This document shows positions 7,351 through 13,307 of a stretch of DNA of 13,747 nucleotides, one piece after another. Source of the stretch: Nitrolancea sp040255925 (lineage in GTDB: Bacteria; Chloroflexota; Chloroflexia; Thermomicrobiales; Thermomicrobiaceae); contig JBDZVX010000068.1 in NCBI GenBank assembly GCA_040255925.1, forward strand, positions 1-13,747. Reading direction: 5' to 3'. Below the pieces are notes generated by a model, which worked only from the letters and a program-made list of their open reading frames with translations, was not told the DNA's origin and did no database searches. The first letter of the stretch is position 1; each line of letters opens with the position of its first letter. The position numbers and the translations under genes were made by a program.

Positions 7351-8010
7351 ATGTCTGATACCGCGCGAAAACGTTCTCATTTTCCGAAGCTTATCGCCGT
7401 TCTCGCCGTTGGATTCCTTGGCCTCATCATCGTGGCGATCGCTGGGCCAACGACGCCAACCAATGGCACGAATACCACGAACGCGCTCTTTAATCTTGAC
7501 GGCCGCCAATATCCTGCTGTCGTCGCGTCCGTTGATGGTACGCCGATTACCGGGGCCGACCTGGCTCAGCGAGTTTTCATCGTTCAACACAATCCGCACG
7601 TGGTTGGCGATCCGAGCCAGTTCAATGTAGAACAGCTCGCGTTGGAGCAGTTGATTGTTGAGTCGGTTCTCATCAATGCCGCGAATGACGTGGGTGTGAC
7701 GGTAAGTGAACAAGAGGCGGCCGACTTCGCGCTCGCGCGGCAGGATGCGATTCTCAACGGGGATGATCCCGTGGCACGTGATCAATACGCCGCCGCGGCC
7801 GCTCAGTTGGGTGTCCAGGCTCAGGATCTCGCGTCCGACCCCCGAACAATCGACACCTACCGGCAGGGGATGATTCTGGGCCGGATGTACGATTACGTGC
7901 TGGGAACCCTTCCTGAAGATCAACGGAATAACCCGGTGGCGTTTGAGGGTGCGGTCCGGTCCTTTGTCGATCAGCACGCCAAAGATATCCAGTTCCTTAT
8001 CCAGCCATGA
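7351..8010 (+). CDS. Membrane-anchored SurA N-terminal-domain protein, no PPIase domain
   Basis: A 219-residue protein. Residues 1-12 are basic, residues 13-33 form one hydrophobic segment (KLIAVLAVGFLGLIIVAIAG), then a Thr/Asn-rich linker leads to VVASVDGTPITGADLAQRV. That last motif is the start of a SurA N-terminal chaperone domain, and helices with EQLALEQLIVESVLINAANDVGVTVSEQEA follow. There is no rotamase (PPIase) domain, so any foldase role would be as a chaperone-like extracytoplasmic protein. The hydrophobic segment lacks an obvious lipobox, so a signal anchor or a cleaved Sec signal are both possible. The start is ATG 7351 with GGGGGAG about 6 nt upstream; the frame stays open much further upstream, but that part overlaps the preceding gene and has no such site. 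It lies 64 nt before the TauE-type gene. Confidence 0.82.
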   Translation: MSDTARKRSHFPKLIAVLAVGFLGLIIVAIAGPTTPTNGTNTTNALFNLDGRQYPAVVASVDGTPITGADLAQRVFIVQHNPHVVGDPSQFNVEQLALEQLIVESVLINAANDVGVTVSEQEAADFALARQDAILNGDDPVARDQYAAAAAQLGVQAQDLASDPRTIDTYRQGMILGRMYDYVLGTLPEDQRNNPVAFEGAVRSFVDQHAKDIQFLIQP

Positions 8011-8074
8011 GATGGCCACACGGGCAGGTCACTGCGTGGAGCCCCATGGAATCACCGGCCGCGGCGAATAGCTG

Positions 8075-8830
8075 ATGAGCGTCTTTATGGTCGCCGGGCT
8101 CGGCATAGCCGGGTTTATCGCCGGCGCGATCAACTCCATCGCCGGGGGTGGATCGCTGATTTCATTTCCCGCGCTGCTGGCGGCTGGATATCCCGGTATC
8201 ACAGCGAACGTGACCAACACGGTGGCGATCTGGCCGGGAACGGTGGGTGGCTCGCTGGCCTACCGGCCGGAGCTTAGCGGGCAAGGTCGCCGGGTCCTCT
8301 TGCTGGGCGTCGTGAGTGTCGCCGGTGCGTTACTCGGCTCGGTGCTCCTCCTGGCCAGCCCGCTCCAACTGTTCGACCGGCTCGTCCCGCTCCTTATTCT
8401 CTTTGCCTGCGCGCTCCTGGTCGTCCAGCCGCAGCTTGGCGCCTGGGTGCAGCGTCATCAGCCGGCACGCCAATCGCGATCGTCGCTCGTGCCACTGATC
8501 GGTACACAGTTCCTCTCAGCGGTGTATGGCGGGTACTTTGGCGCCGGTCTCGGGATCATGGTGCTTGCCTTCCTCGGCATCTTTATCGCCGACGATGTCC
8601 AGCGGCTAAATGCGCTGAAAGGCGTGCTGGCGCTGATCGTGAACGGCGTCGCGGTGATCTACTTCGTCCTCTTAGGGCCGGTGGCGTGGCCGGTGACGAT
8701 CTTGATGGCGGTTACCAGTTGGATCGGCGGATATCTCGGCGTGCGCCTGGCCCGGCGCTTGAGTGGTGGGGTACTGCGCGCCGTCGTGCTGGTATTCGGT
8801 GTCGCCGTGGCGCTCAAGCTGTTGATCTAG
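8075..8830 (+). CDS. TauE/SafE family membrane permease (putative sulfite/organosulfonate exporter)
   Basis: A 251-residue, highly hydrophobic protein with about 7-8 predicted membrane spans arranged as two related halves. The first half opens with the diagnostic AGAINSIAGGGSLISFPALLAAGYP and TANVTNTVAIWPG. The second repeats the pattern in SAVYGGYFGAGLGIMVLAFLG and NALKGVLALIVNG. Some family members export sulfite, taurine-derived or sulfoacetate ions; many others are uncharacterised, so the substrate is unknown. An in-frame TAG at 8069-8071 forces the start to ATG 8075 or the ATG at 8087. Neither has a clear Shine-Dalgarno, unlike most genes here. The gene could be translated by reinitiation or coupling from the SurA-like gene 64 nt upstream. 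Nothing nearby shows sulfur metabolism. Confidence 0.9.
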   Translation: MSVFMVAGLGIAGFIAGAINSIAGGGSLISFPALLAAGYPGITANVTNTVAIWPGTVGGSLAYRPELSGQGRRVLLLGVVSVAGALLGSVLLLASPLQLFDRLVPLLILFACALLVVQPQLGAWVQRHQPARQSRSSLVPLIGTQFLSAVYGGYFGAGLGIMVLAFLGIFIADDVQRLNALKGVLALIVNGVAVIYFVLLGPVAWPVTILMAVTSWIGGYLGVRLARRLSGGVLRAVVLVFGVAVALKLLI

Positions 8831-8927
8831 ACGGCGTTCGATAGTACCCTCCAGTGCGGAATTGAACGAGCGAGTCTCGGGGGCACGCCGATCGCGTGAG
8901 CCTTTAGGGGCGCGCGACACTTATGTG

Positions 8928-8945
8928 CCCGGCGTTCTCGCCGGG
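8928..8945 (+). terminator. Stem-loop CCCGGCG-TTCT-CGCCGGG
   Basis: A perfect 7-bp GC stem (8928-8934 with 8939-8945) closed by a TTCT tetraloop, in the 159-nt gap between the TauE-type and OsmC genes. It could end transcription of the upstream gene, but it has no T-tract and lies about 100 nt past the stop. A leader hairpin of the OsmC mRNA is equally possible. Confidence 0.4.
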
Positions 8946-8989
8946 AGGCCGATTTCGGAACGGTACTGGCTCAACAAAAGGAGGATACG

Positions 8990-9439
8990 ATGCCACTCGC
9001 GGAGCGCCGTGCGAATGTCGTCTGGGAGGGAACGCTCACCGGAGGGCAGGGCGTGATCACCAGTGTGGGAAGCGGAGCGTTCGGTGACCTTCCGGTCACC
9101 TGGGCATCCCGGACCGAGCGTTCGGATGGCAAGACCAGCCCGGAGGAGCTGATCGCGGCGGCCCACGCGACCTGCTATGCCATGGCGTTTTCCGCCGTTC
9201 TGACCGAACGGGGCACGCCGCCGGAGTCGCTGAATGTGTCAGCGGTCTGCGCGTTTGACGTGGTGGATGGGGCACCGAAGGTGACGACGGTGGATCTCTC
9301 GGTCCGAGGCCGGGTTCCCGGCCTGGATGAAGCTGGATTTCAAGAGGCGGCGCGGGCGGGGGAGCAGCTTTGCCCGGTCTCCAATGCGCTGCGGGGTAAT
9401 GTTGACATCCGGCTCACGGCGCAGTTAGAAACCGCCTAA
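8990..9439 (+). CDS. OsmC-family peroxidase (osmotically inducible protein / Ohr-like fold)
   Basis: A 149-residue protein of the usual OsmC length. OsmC enzymes reduce organic hydroperoxides in the cytoplasm with a redox pair of cysteines. Both are present: Cys62 in HATCYAMAFS and Cys128 in EQLCPVSNAL, each in its family-typical setting. The N-terminal strands (RRANVVWEGTLTGGQGVI) and the TSPEELIAAAHA helix also match. A third cysteine, Cys87, is probably not catalytic. The pattern SRTERSDGKTSPEELI favours the OsmC branch over Ohr. The start is ATG 8990 with an excellent AAAGGAGG a few nt upstream, so strong translation is expected. The gene faces the XRE gene across a strong inverted repeat. 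Confidence 0.94.
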   Translation: MPLAERRANVVWEGTLTGGQGVITSVGSGAFGDLPVTWASRTERSDGKTSPEELIAAAHATCYAMAFSAVLTERGTPPESLNVSAVCAFDVVDGAPKVTTVDLSVRGRVPGLDEAGFQEAARAGEQLCPVSNALRGNVDIRLTAQLETA

Positions 9440-9448
9440 ATTCCCAAC

Positions 9449-9510
9449 GCGTTTGAGCCCAAACGCTGGACTGACCCGTGCTCCCGGTGTCAGCCCGGCG
9501 TTTAGGCTCA
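9449..9510. terminator. Long imperfect inverted repeat, likely bidirectional terminator between osmC and the XRE gene
   Basis: Arms at 9454-9477 and 9487-9510 are complementary at 20 of 24 positions around a 9-nt loop. One of the four mismatches is a wobble in plus-strand RNA and two are in minus-strand RNA. The element lies 15 nt after the OsmC stop and 12 nt from the stop of the convergent XRE gene, where a shared terminator is expected. No U-tract follows on either side. A second, smaller perfect stem, GCGTTTG (9449-9455) with CAAACGC (9460-9466) and loop AGCC, overlaps the left arm and would compete with the long fold. Confidence 0.65.
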
Positions 9511-9521
9511 GGGACGCGGTG

Positions 9522-9794
9522 TCAGGCGCTCTCGAGCAGTCCGTTGTTGCTCTTCCCGGCTGGTTTTTCTACTGGCTCAGACGGGAAGTCAACGTTGCCG
9601 TAGAGAAGCCAGGCCGGATCGAGTTCCAGCGCAACCGCCAGGCGCCGGGCAGTGCTTGGTTTTGGAAGTCCATGGCGGTTGTTCTCGATCCGGGAGATGG
9701 TTACCACCGGCACACCGGAGAGCTTGGAAAGATCCACCTGGCTCCACACGTGCCGCTGCCGGGCCCATTTCAACCGTTCGCCCACTGTGTCCAT
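9522..9794 (-). CDS. Small XRE-family helix-turn-helix regulator
   Basis: A 90-residue protein that is essentially one Cro/C1-type DNA-binding domain. It reads MDTVGERLKWARQRHVWSQ, then the helix-turn-helix SQVDLSKLSGVPVVTISRIEN, then PSTARRLAVALELDPAWLLYG, with a short polar tail (PSEPVEKPAGKSNNG). It probably binds DNA as a dimer; no ligand or oligomerisation domain is present. The start is ATG 9794, because AGAGG lies 8 nt upstream; ATG 9800 would sit only about 2 nt from that site. The gene lies 109 nt downstream of the CLC gene on the same strand, so it may be part of that transcript and could regulate it. A small hairpin (9811-9825) just precedes its ribosome binding site. Confidence 0.9.
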   Translation of the reverse strand: MDTVGERLKWARQRHVWSQVDLSKLSGVPVVTISRIENNRHGLPKPSTARRLAVALELDPAWLLYGNVDFPSEPVEKPAGKSNNGLLESA

Positions 9795-9810
9795 ATGCAT
9801 ATCCTCTCAG

Positions 9811-9825
9811 GCTGGCGGGGCCAGC
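9811..9825 (-). other. Hairpin directly upstream of the XRE ribosome binding site
   Basis: GCTGG (9811-9815) and CCAGC (9821-9825) form a 5-bp stem with a 5-nt loop, ending 2-5 nt before the AGAGG of the XRE gene on the minus-strand transcript. It could influence translation initiation or mark the end of the CLC message. Such a short stem may be chance. Confidence 0.3.
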
Positions 9826-9903
9826 AGGATTGCGTTATCCCGGCTGGTGCGCGAGCTGGACGATTCCAAGCGCGCACACCTGTGGTGTCCGAGTCGTCTT
9901 CCG

Positions 9904-11940
9904 TCAGCCACCGGGTCGCTGGTTCCCCGGAGGCCGGTCGTTTCGTGTATCCAGGCTCATATGATCGAGGCCATCGTGGCCGTCAACCTCGACTGTCACC
10001 GGCGGGTAGGTATCTTTCCCGTCGATCCGGACCTGGTCCATGGTAATCACCTGGCCGCGTTCGGGAGGCGTGGGTCGTGATTTTGGCTGCGGTGGTGGAG
10101 ACGCCATGCCGGGCAGGGATTTGATGACCCCCTTCCGGGCGGCTTCATCCTCCATCCGGACCCATTGGGCCGCGGCCATGGCATCTTCGCGAGTTAGATA
10201 GCCCACCACTTTGTTCTGCTCATCCACTACCGGCAGCCAGGGAAGGTCGTCTTGCAGCATCTTCGTCACCGCGTCGTGCACCAGTTCCTCCGGCTGCGTC
10301 ACCAGCACGTCGGTGTTGGCCAGCCGCCAGGCTGGGCCTGCTAGCAGGTCGGGATCGAGCTTGGCCGCCAGCACCTGCCGCCGGGTGATCAGCCCGACGA
10401 AGCTCCCGTCCGGCTGCTCCACGATCCACCAGACGTGCTGCCGCCGTCCATTCAATGCCTCGGAGCGTTGCAGTTCTCCCAGCAGCTCCCGCACCGGCGT
10501 CTCGGCCAGGGCCACCCGGAAGCCGCTCTTCATCAGGCTCTTGACCCGCAGGTGGAGCAGCAGGTTGATATCCATGTTGGTCGGCAGCTCCAAGCCCCGC
10601 TGGGCCAGCCGCTCAGTCATGATCGAGTAGCGCATGAAGAGCCGGGCCACGATATCGGCCGCCATACAGCCGATCATCAAGGGGGCGATCGCGTTGTAGT
10701 CTCCGGTCAACTCAAAGGCGAACAGGAATGAGGTGAAGGGAGCGCGGGCCGCGGCCGAGAAGAGGGCGCAGAGAGCCACAATCGCGAAGGCATTGGGACT
10801 AAGGGTGAACCAGCCGGCCACCAGCGGCGTGACGATGTGGCCGTAGACGCTGCCGATCGCGGCCCCGACCATCAGCATCGGGGCGAGCAATCCACCAGAG
10901 GTGCCGGAGCCGAGCGCGAACCATAGGGCGAGAGTCTTGGCGGCCCCGATCTGGATGGCTTCGAGAGGGGCGATCCGGCCTTCGAGAAGCCGGGTGATGG
11001 TGTCGTAGCCCATACCGAGAACGCGGGGCTCGAAGAAGGCAATGCCGCCGAGGATCAGTCCGCCAATGGCCGGGGCGATGATCATGTTGAGATGGAGGCG
11101 CTCCTCGAAGAGTTGCTCGACCCAGAAGAAACCGCGGCTGAAGAGGACGGCGCCGAGGCCAAGAATGATCGCGAGTGGGATGAAAAGCGGCAAGGCCCAA
11201 ACCCCGCCGTAATCGACCGGAGGGACGCCGAACATCAAGTCGGGACCGATTAGGACGGTGCGGGCCGAGGCGGCCACGCCGGAGGCAATGACGACAGGGA
11301 TGAGAGACCGGGGCCGGAACTCGAAAAGGAGCAGTTCGAGGACCAGGGCGACGGCGGCGATCGGGGTGTTGAAGATACCGACCATGCCGGCGGCGGCGCC
11401 ACAGGCCATGAAGACCTTGCGTTCGGCGGCGGTCAGGGGGAGGAGCTGGCCGATCAGGGAGCTGAAGGCGCCGCCGGTCTGGATGATCGGGCCCTCGGCT
11501 CCGAAGGGGCCGCCGGTGCCGACGGCGATGGCGGCCGAGATCGGTTTGAAAAAGGCGACGCGGGCCGGGACGCGGCTTTTCCGGACGAGGATGGCTTCCA
11601 TGGCTTCAGGGATGCCGTGGCCGCGAATGCGGTCGGTGCCGTAATAGGCCATGAAGCCGACGATGAGACCACCGATAGCCGGGATGAGGATCATCCAGAT
11701 CGGGATATGGTCCTCGGGCGGGTAGTGCAGCTGGACGCTCAGTGTCTGATAGAAGGCGAGGTTGGTGAAGAGGAGGATCATCTTGTAGAGGAAGAAGGCG
11801 GCGACCGCGCCCATGATGCCGAGGAAGACGGCGGCGATACTGAGGAGCGCCGTCGACTTGGCTTCGGTGCGATCCCAGCCGTACCGTTCGGATAAGCTCC
11901 CCGATCGTTTGGGCCGGGGAGCGGCGCCTCGTGATGTCAT
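9904..11940 (-). CDS. CLC-family chloride channel/transporter with C-terminal CBS-domain pair
   Basis: A 678-residue membrane protein. CLC proteins move chloride through the inner membrane as channels or as H+/Cl- antiporters. Residues 28-440 hold the CLC core, with GHGIPEAMEA (107-116), GTGGPFGAEGP (141-151, gating Glu149), and GSGTSGGLLAP (344-354). The first motif has His where the classical GSGIP has Ser, as in a branch of CBS-bearing bacterial CLCs. Residues about 468-526 and 543-598 are two CBS domains (VWWIVEQPDGSFVGLITRRQVL; LPWLPVVDEQNKVVGYLTREDAM), which usually bind adenine nucleotides. A Pro-rich polar tail follows (605-678). The start is ATG 11940, preceded by AGGTGG about 8 nt upstream; the frame is open to an ATG-equivalent at 12069, but the added residues look non-coding. 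Upstream lie a promoter and a tandem operator-like array. Confidence 0.94.
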   Translation of the reverse strand: MTSRGAAPRPKRSGSLSERYGWDRTEAKSTALLSIAAVFLGIMGAVAAFFLYKMILLFTNLAFYQTLSVQLHYPPEDHIPIWMILIPAIGGLIVGFMAYYGTDRIRGHGIPEAMEAILVRKSRVPARVAFFKPISAAIAVGTGGPFGAEGPIIQTGGAFSSLIGQLLPLTAAERKVFMACGAAAGMVGIFNTPIAAVALVLELLLFEFRPRSLIPVVIASGVAASARTVLIGPDLMFGVPPVDYGGVWALPLFIPLAIILGLGAVLFSRGFFWVEQLFEERLHLNMIIAPAIGGLILGGIAFFEPRVLGMGYDTITRLLEGRIAPLEAIQIGAAKTLALWFALGSGTSGGLLAPMLMVGAAIGSVYGHIVTPLVAGWFTLSPNAFAIVALCALFSAAARAPFTSFLFAFELTGDYNAIAPLMIGCMAADIVARLFMRYSIMTERLAQRGLELPTNMDINLLLHLRVKSLMKSGFRVALAETPVRELLGELQRSEALNGRRQHVWWIVEQPDGSFVGLITRRQVLAAKLDPDLLAGPAWRLANTDVLVTQPEELVHDAVTKMLQDDLPWLPVVDEQNKVVGYLTREDAMAAAQWVRMEDEAARKGVIKSLPGMASPPPQPKSRPTPPERGQVITMDQVRIDGKDTYPPVTVEVDGHDGLDHMSLDTRNDRPPGNQRPGG

Positions 11941-12181
11941 CGATGCACCACCTGTTCCTGTACAGCTAACGACAGTCCGTCCAGGTCCCGCCCGAGACGC
12001 ATCGTGCGTCCTGGGGTTGACGGTTGCGCCAATTCCGGAGAGATGCCCGGATTCTGGGCAAAGACCCACCCGCCCGTGTCATCGCATTGCCAGCCGAAAC
12101 GACTGGCGTCCGACGCGCCGGAACTCGGTTCTTGTTCCGCGGGTTGCCCGCTGTTGGACCCTGGGTTACCCTACCGGTTCG
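11941..12181 (-). other. Long leader of the CLC gene with several small hairpins
   Basis: Untranslated DNA between the tandem repeats and the CLC start codon. It holds a series of short perfect or near-perfect stems: TGCCC/GGGCA (12044-12060); GCCAGcCG/CGaCTGGC with loop AAA (12089-12107); CGGAAC/GTTCCG (12119-12139); and GCGGG/CCCGC with loop TTG (12139-12151). With the promoter at 12282-12310, the mRNA would carry about 335 nt of leader. I compared it by eye with the fluoride and T-box consensus and found no match. No start with a ribosome binding site for a small leader gene was found. Confidence 0.45.
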
Positions 12182-12209
12182 ATGGCTCAAATGAGCCAGG
12201 CAAGACTCA

Positions 12210-12267
12210 TTCAATTGAGCTACGGTAGCCTAGCTCATTCTGGCTAGGATTATCTAGCTCAATTGAA
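12210..12267 (-). other. Concentric nested inverted repeats (13-bp outer, 6-bp inner stem)
   Basis: TTCAATTGAGCTA (12210-12222) is the exact reverse complement of 12255-12267. CCTAGC (12229-12234) is the exact reverse complement of 12243-12248. Both pairs share the same centre (12238.5), with 6-nt unpaired stretches between the stems and an 8-nt apical loop. In minus-strand RNA this would fold into one long interrupted hairpin beginning about 10 nt after the predicted transcription start. Confidence 0.7.
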
Positions 12268-12273
12268 CTAGAT
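12252..12273 (-). promoter_or_regulatory. Candidate operator: 22-bp palindrome with a single mismatched pair
   Basis: The site has core TCAATTGA (12259-12266) and flanking ATCTAG/CTAGAT arms; 20 of 22 positions obey dyad symmetry. It covers the region from about +1 to +24 relative to the predicted start at about 12275, where a bound repressor would block transcription. The size and symmetry suit a TetR- or MarR-type dimer, but the regulator is unknown. Confidence 0.65.
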
Positions 12274-12281
12274 CCACCGCC

Positions 12282-12310
12282 ATACTAACGCAGGCATGCC
12301 ACGTTGTCAA
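12282..12310 (-). promoter_or_regulatory. Sigma-70-type promoter reading towards the CLC gene
   Basis: On the minus strand, a perfect -35 TTGACA (12305-12310) is followed after exactly 17 nt by TAGTAT (12282-12287), four of six matches to TATAAT. Transcription would start near 12275, directly at the edge of the palindrome. This is the best promoter in the window. Confidence 0.7.
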
Positions 12311-12317
12311 CTTAACA

Positions 12318-12328
12318 TTGTCATGACA
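12318..12328. promoter_or_regulatory. Palindrome TGTCATGACA upstream of the -35 box
   Basis: TGTCATGACA (12319-12328) is a perfect 10-bp palindrome centred about 49 nt upstream of the predicted start. It is also part of a direct repeat of TTGTCA (12304-12309 and 12318-12323). The position suits an activator site. It is short, so chance cannot be excluded. Confidence 0.35.
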
Positions 12329-12594
12329 TCGGCATGTTCGTTGCGAGAACTGAGCACGCCCTGGTCCCGCCGGAAACGGGGTATTTGGAGCGTTTTTGGG
12401 TGACCGGCTTGTTGCTGGGAGGTTGCGGATTTTGGGACGGTGGTGTTGGCGTGCGGGTGCCGGTAGTAGAGGAGGAGCTAGTCTGCTACCGCAACTATTC
12501 CTCTATGATGAATATTGTCGGGCGGGCAGGGGGGCCGCCCCTTCCGTGCGCTTCGTCTGTGGTGAGTGTTTTCGAGAGAGGCCAAGCCCCTCCC
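12329..12594. other. Intergenic DNA between the CLC promoter and pdxT
   Basis: No supported gene. An open plus-strand frame starting at 12334 runs into the antisense of pdxT, has no ribosome binding site and no recognisable domain. The only structure is a GC hairpin at 12520-12540, described separately. Confidence 0.5.
12520..12540 (-). terminator. GC hairpin downstream of pdxT, possible terminator
   Basis: GGGCGG (12520-12525) pairs with CCGCCC (12535-12540) around a 9-nt loop, 55 nt past the pdxT stop on the minus strand. The sequence after it on that strand is GACAATATTC, AT-rich but without a U-tract. It is the best candidate for the end of the pdxS-pdxT transcript. Confidence 0.4.
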
Positions 12595-13209
12595 CTACCG
12601 AAGATGAGCCAGCGTCGTTCCGGTTCCGGCGGCCAGGGAGGCGAACCAGGCGTGGAGGCGATCGTCGTCGGTCAGTTCCGGGTGAAACGCGGTCGCGATC
12701 AGGTTGCCCTGCCGCGCCGCGACAATCTCGCCACCGGGCAGCCGGGCGAGCACCTGGACGCCCGGTCCAATTGTGGAAATGATCGGCGCCCGGATGAATA
12801 CAGCCGGGAAGGGTGAGCCTCCTAGTTCCGGGATCGCAAGTCCGGTCTCGAAACTTTCGAGCTGCGATCCGAATGCATTGCGACGGACCGTTATATCCAT
12901 CAGGCCGAGTAACGGCTGAGACCGGGCGCGGGTCTCCTGATCGACCTCCCGTGCCGCGAGGATCATCCCGGCACACGTGCCCCAGATTGCCTTGCCCTTC
13001 CCCGCCATCCGGGTGATCGGTTCACGCAGTCCGAAACGGTTGATGAGCTTTCCGATCGTCGTGCTCTCGCCGCCCGGGATGATCAGGCCGTCAAGGCCTT
13101 CGAGATCAGCGGGAAGTCGAACCTCCCGTGCCTCGATGCCGAGCCGCTTCAGTTTTTCAACGTGTTCGATAAACGCCCCCTGGAGGGCGAGTACCCCAAT
13201 GACCGGCAT
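12595..13209 (-). CDS. pdxT: Pyridoxal 5'-phosphate synthase glutaminase subunit PdxT
   Basis: PdxT hydrolyses glutamine and channels the ammonia to PdxS, which builds pyridoxal 5'-phosphate from ribose 5-phosphate and glyceraldehyde 3-phosphate (DXP-independent vitamin B6 route, cytoplasm). The 204-residue protein is close to the usual length. It has IGVLALQGAFIEHVEKLKRLG at the N-terminus, the oxyanion segment IIPGGESTTIGKL (45-55), the nucleophile Cys79 in GTCAGMIL, RNAFGSQ (110-116), VFIRAP (137-142), and the catalytic His176 and Glu178 in FHPE. All catalytic residues are in place. The start is ATG 13209 with GAGG 4 nt upstream. It follows pdxS by 98 nt on the same strand, the usual order. 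Confidence 0.97.
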   Translation of the reverse strand: MPVIGVLALQGAFIEHVEKLKRLGIEAREVRLPADLEGLDGLIIPGGESTTIGKLINRFGLREPITRMAGKGKAIWGTCAGMILAAREVDQETRARSQPLLGLMDITVRRNAFGSQLESFETGLAIPELGGSPFPAVFIRAPIISTIGPGVQVLARLPGGEIVAARQGNLIATAFHPELTDDDRLHAWFASLAAGTGTTLAHLR

Positions 13210-13307
13210 GCTTCCTCATTCTCCCATCCAGTGGAGGGATGATCCTGGGGCCACGGCGGGGAAACGCCGGACGCTCCCCACCGCGACAATGCCCGGAGCC
13301 GTCCAGC

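Larger units (their letters stand above)
12184..12279 (-). repeat. Four tandem 24-bp imperfect repeats with palindromic core AGCTCAATTGAGCT
   Basis: Units begin at 12184, 12208, 12232 and 12256. Their first 14 bases are GGCTCAAATGAGCC, CATTCAATTGAGCT, AGCTCATTCTGGCT and AGCTCAATTGAACT. The derived consensus AGCTCAATTGAGCT is a perfect palindrome. Positions 15-17 (AGG-like) and 22-24 (ACT/CCT/TCT) are also partly shared, so these are true tandem copies and not merely scattered sites. The array ends abruptly at both sides. Its position directly after the minus-strand promoter suggests multiple binding sites for one dimeric regulator. Confidence 0.75.

Noticed and set aside
11941..12069. N-terminal extension of the CLC protein by 43 residues
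   Set aside because: The added residues resemble translated leader DNA, and ATG 11940 has its own AGGTGG and places the first membrane span at a normal distance.
11941..12275. Fluoride riboswitch or T-box in the CLC leader
   Set aside because: By eye the conserved bases of neither class are present; only generic short hairpins are seen.
12184..12279. CRISPR array
   Set aside because: The 24-bp units are contiguous and diverged with no unique spacers, and no cas gene is nearby.
12334..12816. Plus-strand frame of 160 codons starting near the CLC promoter
   Set aside because: No ribosome binding site and no domain; its second half is antisense to pdxT, which has complete catalytic residues.
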